64,000 nt of DNA from Prinia subflava (Eukaryota > Chordata > Aves > Passeriformes > Cisticolidae): assembly GCF_021018805.1 (NCBI RefSeq), contig NC_086253.1, forward strand, positions 9,674,735 to 9,738,734, given 5' to 3'. Shown here piece by piece: positions 46,446 through 56,430 of this stretch (position 1 is the stretch's first letter; every line of letters begins with the position of its first letter). The notes beneath the pieces are model-generated. The model was not told where the DNA came from, searched no databases, and saw nothing but the letters and a program-made list of their open reading frames with translations. The position numbers were made by a program, and so were the translations under genes.

Positions 46446-49400
46446 CCCTTGTGCCTTGGGCAGGATGACCTTATTCTTTGCGTTCTTATTCCCTGCAGCT
46501 CCTCCTTATCCTTTTTACTGCTGGGATGTGTTGGGCTGTGCTGTGCATCCGTCGGTGGATAGAGTAAGGCACTGAGTGTGAGAGCAGCAGCCATGTGAGA
46601 CACTAAACCTTCCCAAGGCACAAACTCTCCTCAGTGGGCACACGGTCTGTGCCCCCATCACACTGCTCCTGTTTGCCCCTCTCACCAGCTTGAGCAGGAG
46701 TGGTGCCCTGGCAGCTGCACAGTCTGCTGGGACTGTCCAGCTCTTCTCCTGCCCAGGTATGACTTTAAATCATTAGGCAAACACATCAAAGGTGGCCATG
46801 AACATCATAAGCTGTAAAATAAATTATGGAGGTGGGTATGTGTTGTGGATGGGAAAGGGGGGAAGAGAGAACCTTCCTCCCACCATCTCTGACTGCCAGA
46901 GGGGAGCATCCAGTCAACGCTGGCCCCTCTCCAACATACTGAGGGCTTTTGTCCAAGGGGCTCAAACTCTGGTGGGAAAAAAGATGGGCCATGGAGCTAC
47001 AGAGTTTTTGTGAGGTGCCTGGCTTTCACTCCCTCCCCTTGGAGCTGCTTCACTTTGTACAGGCAATTAAATATTCATTGGGCCAGGGAGAGAGGAGCAA
47101 GAGATTGAGTCTATTGCCCAGTTGTTCTGGTGCTCACCTGGGAGGAGAGAGATGCAGGGTCAAGTCCTTGCTCCAAAGATGATTTAATTATTCATACAAA
47201 GTGGAACAGCTCCAGCAAGAAAGACGTACATGCCAGCAAGACTGATGGCCCTATCCTGCGCTGCACAAAACCTCTTCCTTTTAACTGTGGGGTGGCTTGG
47301 TGCATGTTTTCTCCTTGCCAGGAAAAAGTTTCCTGTTTGCATTGTAATTTGCTAATTTATTGACCCTGCTCCCCGGAGCAGGGCTGGCTTGGGCACCCAG
47401 CTCCACAGCAGGATTCACAGTTGAGGCTCCTGGCCGAGGGAGGCACAGCCCCTTGCCCACCAGCGACTCATTTGTCATCAGGGTCAGGAATTAGCCTTTT
47501 GCTGTGCCTCTCTCCCTGGAACCTCGGCTATCTTCCCCCTCTGTGCAGAGAGGGAAGGTCCAGCAGCTGCACTGGGGGCAGGCTCCAAGGGGGAGTAAGG
47601 AACATGAATTTCTGCAGGGTTTTCCAGGGATCACAGGAGCTGCTGTGAGGAGGGGGCAGTGAAAATAAGGAAATTCCCCTACAAGAAGGAAATCTGTAAA
47701 ATTCTCTCATCTTGTTTGTTTCTCCTGATGTGTTTCAATGTGGATATTTTACACCTCCTAAATCAATGTCATTACATTTATTTTTTCTCCCAGCTGATAC
47801 CGTAATCTAAAATTCACTAAATGGAAAACTAATGTTTTCCCTTGCAAGTGGGAATGGCCTGTGTTGTGTTATCCTCAACACACAAACAACCTTAATTTTA
47901 GTAGCATCTCACAAACTTTAAAAGTGTCAAGATTAAGGCAGAGATTAAATAGCTTAGTCTGCTTTATGGGAAGGATCTTTATTTAAGCACCTGACCATTA
48001 ACACAGCTAGATTTCTATGGGACCTTTAAATTGAGTATGCCACCCTCAGCACACTGGGGTTGTATCTGTTGCATTCTGCAGTGAATGTTATTAGGTAAAA
48101 ACATAAAATACCAGTGTGGTGTTTAAATTTTCACGCAGTTGTAACAAAAATGTGAAGTTATCCTGCTCCTCATTTTGCACATTTAGGTTGTTCTGCTGCT
48201 GTCAATTTGTTCAGTATTCACAAAGGAAAAGTTACTGAGCACAGTAAAACACAATTCTTTACAATTATTATGTTTTTAAATCCAAGCCAAACAAAACAAG
48301 ACTTTAAAAAAATATTATAAAATATTTTGTGCTTATACTTGCTATCAAAATCTGGTTCTGTTGGTTTTGACTAATGGCTTACACGCTCAACAGAGATGGC
48401 ATTGTTTACTTTCTTACCCAAGTTTACATTTATTATTACTGCTAAGTTTTGTGTTAGCACATGCTGTTTTAAATTAAATGAATATCCAAATACTGTTTTG
48501 AAGTTGCTAATGGCACCATATGTACTGCATTTTCTTGCATGCTATTTAAAGAGAAACTCTTAATTGTACTACCATTGCCGGAGGATATTTTTGTGGTAAG
48601 CAATTAAGATTCATTTTCCTGTTCATGTAGAAAATCACTCCATGAAAACACTGGAATATAATAACTTTTGTCCAATTTATGCATTCTTGCTTTGATAATT
48701 TGTATTCAGGGAAAAGAGAACTATTGTTTAAAATCTGAGAATCTCAATAAGCTTTTAATTGTTATTTCTAACTGAACAGTCCCTCCCCTATCCATAAAAC
48801 AAGCAATGGAACAAAACTTAAATATTTACTTCTAAACTTAACCTTATTTGGTTTCACTGCTGAGAAGTTCACAAAAGGTGTAAAACAGGCAAAGATTGGC
48901 CGAAAGATTTAACATCAGGAAAAAAATGAACAATGCACTAAGTTCATCCAATATTCAGGAAAAGCTGGGGGCAAGGAGCGGTGCTGTTATCAGCGAGGTG
49001 AGCAGCAGGCTGCCCTGGCACAGACCCACACCTGGCCCTCTCTTCGTGGGGTGAACAGCCCCAGCTGCTGCTGGGAACTTTGGGGCTGGAGGGAGGCAAA
49101 AAGGGTCCTTGTCCCTGCCCAGGGCTGGGCTCATCCCCGGGGCTGCAGTGGCACAGGAGGAAGAGGCTGCGAGCAACTCCGTCAGCCCCATGCTTCAACA
49201 TTGTTTGGGAGTGATTTGTTCTTCATGACAGGGTCAAGCTGCTGTGAAAAGGTTAAACAAACGGGCTTTGTAAGCTCCTTTTAGGGGAAAGCTGGTCAGA
49301 AGGCCCCTTTAATCAGCGATCCCCTTTAGCCCTGGGAAAAGGCACCAGCCAGACTCACTCGCAGGGCTGTGGGGAGCCACGGTGAGGATGGGATGAAGGC

Positions 49401-49509
49401 TTCCTGCCCTCCTGCAGCCGCCTTTGGTTGGAGAAATTGAAATTCTGCAAGGGAAGGTGTTTGACTGGAAGTGCTGTTGTGCCTCCCTCTGTGCTGAGGT
49501 GCTGCTGCA

Positions 49510-49547
49510 GAGGAGGAGGAGGAGGAGAAGGAGGTGGAGGAGGAGGA
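49510..49547 (+). repeat. (GAG)n trinucleotide tract
   Basis: About 38 bp of GAG/AGG units with two interruptions. Confidence 0.88.
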
Positions 49548-52500
49548 CATTCCTCTGGGGCCAGTGTCTAGCCCAGCATCCCTAATGCTGTCTGCACCCA
49601 TCCTGTCAGGAGGGTAATGAGGGGAAAGTTCCCAGACTAAAATTAAAAGCACCTCGATCTCCAGAGGAGGCTTGTAATAGCAGCCTTCACCTTCCCTCTG
49701 CTGTGGCTGCAGGTCTGGCACTGCTGGGAGAGGCTCCCTCGTGGGTTAATCCCTGCAGACAGGCAGGCTTTAGTTCAGCTTCTCCTGGGTTTTTTGAGGT
49801 GGATACCCAGTGCAGCACACATCTGCACTGCAACTTCTTGGAGACGCCCTAGGGCAGGGATGGTTCCTCCTGACGCTTTATTCAGATTAATAATAGTGCT
49901 GCCCTCTGGCTCTGCTGCCCTCCCAGGGAGAGGAACAGCAGCCGAGGGTGGCTCCGTTTCTGCTGCTGTGAGTGGTGGAGGCAGGAGGAGATGGCACTGA
50001 GTCTCCCTGGCCGGATGTGTCACATGGAAAGGGTGGGAAGGTGCATGGCAGGGGCTGAGTGGGGCTGCAAGGGTGCTGTGACACTGCTCTCTCTGTCCTC
50101 AGGGCTCTCCTGCCTTCACAGCTGAGTCATTTGTTAACTTGGGCACTCCTCTCCTTCCTGCTTATCCCCATCCAGCATCCTCCTTCCCCACCCTCCATCC
50201 CCAAGGCTTAGCTGTGAAGTGCCCAAAATCCACACACAGACAGGGGCTGTGACTCCTGGAGCAGCATTTGCAGGAAAGCCCAGGGGCTGTTATGAGCAAA
50301 CCCTGCCACGTTCCTGTGCCAGTTCCAGCCATGCCCATGCCAGGTCCATGTCTCTGCCTGCTTCCTCTCTTCACCTCATTCTCTTCAGCTACTTTCTACT
50401 CTCCACAAGATAATATAGGAGTGATTTTCCACAATGACTCCAAGCCTATTTGATTCCTGCATTTCAAACTGTAAATTGTTTTGTCCTTCTCTCCTTGTTA
50501 CATCCACTGTCCAATTTTCTTTTCCTGTCTCTGCCTCACTGTCCACCCATTACACCTTCTGCTTTGTGTATGTTCTCCCCCTTACACTGCAGACAAATAA
50601 GAAAACAGAAAAAGTTACCCCTTCCCTTCTGTTTATTGCCATGCCCCATCAGAGGTGCCATAATTGCCTGTATGAACACTCCTAATCTATTCCAGAGCAC
50701 AATAAAACAAATAAATGCAGTCAAAAAGTGAAGCTGATCCCTCCTCCCTGCTTGCATGAAAAGGACCTTCTGTGACCAGAATTAGAAAAACAGTACTGTG
50801 CTTTCTACTTCAAGTTCTTCTCGCAGTAATTTTGTTGATTGAAAAAAACCCTCAGGTCTCCTTCCTCTTAGTTGGTCCATTTTGCATCCTTTCTGCTCCA
50901 CTGAGACCATTTCTTAGGCAGTAATTTCAATATCCAAAACCTGGGTAACAATTATTCAAATGAAACAACAAAGGGGAGAATGAAAAGCTTAATATTTTTA
51001 TTTCATAAGCTACTGAACTTAATAGCTTAATCACCTTCTGTGTCACTCTGATCTCTCCATATATGCTGAAATAGCCATAATATTTCACAGAGATGGAATG
51101 GATTTGGTAAGAGGCCAATCTTGTGATACTTCTTCAAAACAAAATGGACATGTTAGTGCCTGCCAGATAAGAACTTGGTACTGAGCTACTGAAGCCAGCA
51201 GTGGCTCTGCCAGTGGTTTGGGTGTCAATTAAGAGCCCGAATTCCACATGAATCAACATATTTCTACCACCACAGTCAATCAATCTTCAGCTGAGTTTAA
51301 TCTCCATCCTGCATCAGCTGTCAGCCAGCTGAAGAGTTGCCTTGCCTCCGGGGGTGAGATGGCTTTGTGGCAATGAAGCACTGAAAGAGAAGTCAAGAAG
51401 TCATCCAGTCATCTGGGCCACTCTCCCACCGTTCCACCCTCTACATCAAAATTAGGTAAATCACTTCAGATAATCTCTTATAGATATTTATTCTGATCTG
51501 CATTTCTGTAGCACAAGTCCTGGGATTTCTATCAAACCCTTTTCTTGGATACCCTCTTAAGAAACAGACTCTGTTTCTAATATTTATCCTAGTTTTCTTT
51601 GCTGCTAATTTAAGTGATTTCACATTCTTCTTCAGTTGCTCATAAGTGATTACCAGCAACTTTGTAGCCACATTTTACATATAGGACACTGTTGTCCCCT
51701 GTCTTCCTACTCTTTTTTTTTTTCTTTTCTTTTTCCAGTTTAAACAAAGGCATATCTTTCATCCCTCATGTTTTCCAGATTTCCGTTATCCTGTAGACTC
51801 TTTCCTGTTGATCATTAAGAGAGCAGCCAAGTTCCCAACTCTGCAAGCAGCATGTCAAAATGCCATTAGGCTGGGAGCTGTGAGGCACGTACCTTGGAAA
51901 GATGAGCAGGGAGGGAACCAGTGCTCTGGAAATGAGTTGCAGCACTAAAGGATGTGGCTCCTGTGAACAATGGTTATGAAGAAAAAATGGAATCCCTGCA
52001 AAAAAAATCTGAAAATCTGGGGCAGCTATTCCCCAGAGTGACTGAGTGAGTGTGATCACACCACAGCTCAAGACACCTTGTTTTCTCTGTATTGGGATTT
52101 TGGATTATTCAGCAGCCCCCGGGCAAGTAAAGACTGATGTGATATGGCCAAGGTAGGAGAGAGGCAATTGGACTGTTCCAGAGCAAGTGTGTGGCCAACC
52201 CTGCTCAGCATCTGCATACCAAATCTCTTAAAAAAGGGAGAAAGTCTCTTAAAAGACAGAGAAATTATTTCATGAGCAGAAATAGTGTTGCCACACACAT
52301 CATAAAGATACTTTCATCCAGATGAGTGATAGAAATGTTTTTGCATTATGTTTAATTTTCTTTTCCTCATCAAAAAGATGCAGATACCTCAAACATACAG
52401 TTCTACTAGTGGGGCATGGAATTGGTCCTGCAAATTATCCATAATTGCATGTAGGATCAGATCTGAATTAACTCAGCTTGGTGTTCAAACCTAGACCCTG

Positions 52501-53975
52501 AACACATGTGGTTTGTGTTTTGGAGAACCAAAGTCTGGGCAATAGTTTTCAGTATTCTGTATTTTTTTCATGTGTTCTTAATACTAATTGCTTGTAGGTC
52601 TGACTTTCTCAAAACATGATCATAGAGAACAAATTTGCTAAGTTAGTTCCAGCAAATGCCTCATGCTGAAGAACTTTGTAGGTAAGATTTCATAGTGATA
52701 TTAATGAGTTCCCAAGCAACCAAAATGGATTTCAGAGGCCTAAATATCTTACAGAAAAGCTCTGAAAGGCAAAACCTCCAAGATGTTCCGAGTATGAACA
52801 GATTTGCATCTTCCCAATAGTAAGGTCCATTAACAGCCTATCACATTGCCAGGAAACAAACAGAGGTTACTGGCTACCTGAAAAGTAACCTTTGGTATGT
52901 ATCTTATAAAGTTGCACAAGCAATGTTAATCTTTGGCAATAATGATATTCTAGATTTGGCACAGCAGAGTCAGATCAGCATCTCTGTTGTTGCAGAAATT
53001 ATAGTTAGGTGCTTGTTTTCTATGAAGCAGGAAATTCTGTCAGCAATATGCTGAGATAAAATCTGAGATTCCTGATAAAAGCCAGCTCAGAATAGCATGT
53101 GACTTCAGAAGACTCCAACATGGGCAAAAAACACCCTACCTTCAAGAATGGAAGGACCTGGTATATGTTCTATTCTGGTTATCCTTTATACATTTTATTT
53201 AAACCCATTTCTTTTTAAAAATATTGTTTCTGTTGACAATATTATGTGATAGAGCAGAGTTCAGACACAGACAAAATCACTTCTGGGTATGAAGAAAGCA
53301 AAAATTCAGAGGAGTGATATGAAGGGCAGTGATAAAGTAAATCAGGTAAACCCAAAATGTGGGGTGGTAACAAACATGCTGAGCTGGAGAAGGGCTCTGC
53401 AGAGTCCCGTTGGTGAGGAAAAGGGAAAGAAGGTGTAAGTGCAGAATCGAGAGGAGAACACCTGCTGGAAACTGTGTGCAGCACCTCAGCTGTGATTGGC
53501 ATTCATGGAGAGCTCAGTGCCCGGGCTCAGATGCAGTCATGGCTCACAGGGAGCAGGGCACTGCTCTGTGGGGTTTTTCTCAGAGAAATAAACTTGTTCT
53601 GCTATTGATTTTTGACACAACAACAACCTAAGCAGGTAGAAGCTTCTTGGATCTGGGCAACGCTCTAGAACAGAGAAATGACAGAGGATGTGCATACTAG
53701 AGAAGGATCAAAACTGACTTTAAAATACCTTCACCTTTCCACATCAAACGTGGAAAAGAGTAGGGAACACCTGGATGCAAGGCCTTCCCACATGACACCT
53801 GTGTAGCTGGGAATTTATCTTTCATCTTGGATAACCACCTATTTTTTGTGACTTAATTTAAGACTAATCTGTGTTTGGTCCTGTCCTGGGGAGTGCTAGA
53901 AAAAAAACCCTCCAACATTATTTGAACAAAACCGAATGCTGTGGAAATTTTCTGAACAGCCAATAAAGAGGCACC

Positions 53976-53995
53976 TTTTAGAGGCACCTCTAAAA
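53976..53995. repeat. 20-bp near-perfect palindrome
   Basis: TTTTAGAGG, spacer CA, CCTCTAAAA: 9-bp arms, fully complementary. The left GAGGCACCT word is also repeated in direct orientation just upstream (53968-53976). Confidence 0.9.
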
Positions 53996-54239
53996 ATAAC
54001 TTTAAAGAAAATATAGGTGACCAAACAAACAAATAATAACAACAATAAAAAACAAACACAAAACCCCACAAACCACCAATATTTAAAAAAAAATCCCTCT
54101 GTTTTGGGATAAAGCTAAAGGAGGGAAGGAGACAGATTCCTAGAGATAAGTTATTCCTTGCTTCAGGAGGGCTCTGTGAGGATCCCCTCAGCCAGCATGT
54201 GTGCTCTCCTGTAAAGATGATCACCATTTTACTGGGGGC

Positions 54240-54615
54240 GAGGGAAGGTGATGCGATGGAGATCCCCAGCGGGTCGGGGCTCGGTCTCTCCTCACTCCGG
54301 CCCCGGCTCTGGCCGGGGCTGTGGGGCCGCCGGGACAGGGTCCCTGGGCCGGGGGAGCCCGGCCGGCAGAGGGGCGCTGGGGACTGATCGAATTCACCGC
54401 TCGGCTGCCAAGAAAAGCTGCTTTAGGCGGATGGAAATGTAGTCCCCTGTGTTCCCTCCCTCTTCGCCTCTCCGCGGAGCACCCGGCTGCGCTGCTCCCG
54501 TTTTTCCAGCGGGGCGGCCCGGGCTGGGCACGGCAGAGGTCGGGAAACGTGCGAGCCCTCACTGCTTCTTCCTAAGGGAGGCCGGGGAACCTGGGCTCCC
54601 GGGCCCACAGGGGCT
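54240..54615. promoter_or_regulatory. CpG-rich block
   Basis: GC-rich sequence with dense CpG starting abruptly after AT-rich DNA. With the GC-rich region at 54940-56430 it forms a CpG domain interrupted by a purine array. It may be the promoter of a gene in either direction; no exon could be fixed. Confidence 0.5.
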
Positions 54616-54696
54616 GGCGAAACGAAATGAACCTGGAAAACTGGCTTATCTCAAAAAGTAAAATAATCAGAGTAAAAAAAGAGATGAAATCGGACC

Positions 54697-54915
54697 AAAA
54701 AAGGAGAAAGGGAAAGGGAAAGGGAGAGGGAAAGGAAAAGGAAAAGGGAAAGGAAAAGGAAAAGGAAAAGGGAAAGGAAAAGGAAAAGGAAAAGGAAAAG
54801 GAAAAGGAAAAGGAAAAGGAAAAGGAAAAGGAAAAGGAAAAGGAAAAGGAAAAGGAAAAGGAAAAGGAAAAGGAAAAGGAAAAGGAAAAGGAAAAGGAAA
54901 AGGAAAAGGAAAAGG
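54697..54915 (+). repeat. 219-bp pure purine tract with (AAAAGG)23
   Basis: Every base from 54697 to 54915 is A or G. The right part (54778-54915) is 23 perfect AAAAGG units; the left part has GGGAAA and GGGAGA variants. The period of 6 keeps every frame open (KEKEKE and GKGKGK on plus, FPFPFP on minus), which explains long open frames here that are not genes. Confidence 0.95.
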
Positions 54916-54939
54916 TCCTTTCCTCTGTCTGTGCTTATT

Positions 54940-55832
54940 CTGAGGAGTGGAAGGGGCTCCAGGCGCAGCCTCCGAAGCCCCGGTGCCCTTGGAGGAGTGA
55001 GGAGGAGCCGCAGGCGCTCCGGGGCCTCTTAGGGAACCGCATTGCCCGGGGGATCTGGGGGATCTGCCCTGCCCTCCCAAGGGACGGTCGCTCCCCTGCT
55101 GGGGGAAGGACACGACAGGTCGGGACGCAGCCGTGGGGTCCCTGCTCTCCCCTCGGAGCTGAGCCAGGCCTGGGGCCGGGACTGCAGGAGCTGCGGAGCC
55201 GGGCCGGACCCACGGGGCTGGGTCGGACCCGCCTGGCGCTGCAGACGGGCTGAACATCAGGCGGGGCCGTGGGGGGCTCCGCGCTGTCCCCCTGCCCTCG
55301 GCAGCCCCTCCAGCGTGGCCTCGGTACTGTCCCACCCTTCCCCTCCCCTCCGGGCCGGTGCCGCAGCTTCTTCCGTCTCCTTAAATTAAGCCACAAAGGC
55401 GGTGTCTCGCCCAAAAGCAGGACACAAGAATTTTATCATTGGCCGTAAGACATCTCAAAGCCTCTTTATTATGGACAGCCTGGTCCCTATCCGGGGTGGG
55501 GGGCAAACTCGGAGCCCCTCTTTGAGTCCAAGTTCCCCCCTCCGCACGGCCCTTTCCCCAGCCTCGCCCCCGGGCCGAGGGGATGAGGCACGGCGTGTCT
55601 GCCTTCCATGTTCACCCAGCCCCGGAGCTGCGCTCGGCCTGGGGCTCCCCGGGGGCACACAGCCCTCCCCATCTCCCTCCCGCTCCCCGGGAAAAGCAGC
55701 GCCCAGCCGAGCTCCGGGTGCCCGGGGCGGCTCTGCGGGCAGGGGGAGGAATGACCCAGAGAAAGGCAATGGCTGGGGAGCTGCGCGTCCGGAGCACACA
55801 CCCAGCGCCGCTTATGGGCCCCGGAGCCCGTC
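54940..55832. promoter_or_regulatory. CpG-rich block between the two tandem arrays
   Basis: Dense CpG, GC-rich and non-repetitive. Overlapping open frames on both strands fit stop-poor composition rather than a gene. It is a promoter candidate. Confidence 0.45.
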
Positions 55833-55833
55833 C

Positions 55834-56279
55834 GGGACACCGGGACATCGGGACACCCGGATACCGGGACACGGGGACACCGGGACACCCGGATACCGGA
55901 ACATGGGGACATGGGGACACCGAGACACCGGGACAAGGGGACACAGGGACACGGCGACACTTGAACACGGGGACATCGGGACACCGGGACATGGGGCACG
56001 GGGACAAGGGGGACATCGGGACACCGGGACAAGGGGACACGGGGACATGGGGACACGGGGACAGGGGGACACCGGGACAGGGAGACACCGGGACAGGGAG
56101 ACACCGGGACATGGGGACAGGGGGACACCAGGACATGAGGACACCGGGACACCCGGACACCGGGTCACCGGGACACTGGGACATGGGGACAACAGGACAC
56201 CGGGACACCGGGACACCGGGACATGGGGACAACAGGACACCGGGACACCGGGACACCGGGACACGGGGACACCGGGACA
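55834..56279 (+). repeat. GGGACACC minisatellite, about 55 units of 8 bp
   Basis: A head-to-tail array of GGGACACC with point variants (GGGACATG, GGGACATC, GGGACACG, GGGACAAG, CGGATACC, GAGACACC). A few 7- and 9-bp units shift the register. Near the right end a 40-bp higher-order unit of five octamers is repeated perfectly (56178-56217 and 56218-56257). The unit contains no stop in any frame on either strand, which creates open frames of 200 to 350 codons that should not be annotated as proteins. G runs spaced by five bases give strong quadruplex potential on the plus strand. Confidence 0.96.
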
Positions 56280-56430
56280 GGCCCCCGGCGCATCTGCTCT
56301 CTCCTGTCGCTCTGTAACCCGCACTGGAGCCCGGCGAGCGCTGCCCGCTGCAGCAGTTCCCGCAGACGCCGCGCAGGGGTTATCCGTAATTACCGCTGGA
56401 AAACTCGACAACATTATCTCTCGCACTAAA
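56280..56430. other. GC-rich right flank of the minisatellite
   Basis: CpG-rich non-repetitive DNA that fades into AT-rich sequence by about 56430. Confidence 0.4.

Larger units (their letters stand above)
45321..54239. other. Single-copy DNA, no gene seen
   Basis: Contains (AAAC)n at 46418-46445, a GAG-rich tract at 49510-49547 and a palindrome at 53976-53995. 47700-48900 is AT-rich, repeat-free and free of exon-like frames, a candidate for conserved non-coding sequence. Moderately GC-rich patches at 47360-47580 and 48960-50100 produce overlapping open frames without splice support. Confidence 0.45.

Noticed and set aside
53400..53640. Possible LTR 3' part with AATAAA at about 53585
   Set aside because: Has an AATAAA and an A/C-rich end but no recognisable termini, partner end or target duplication.
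54627..55335. Frames rich in KE (plus) or FP (minus)
   Set aside because: Translation of the (AAAAGG)n array plus stop-poor CpG-rich flank; no start or splice context supports a protein.
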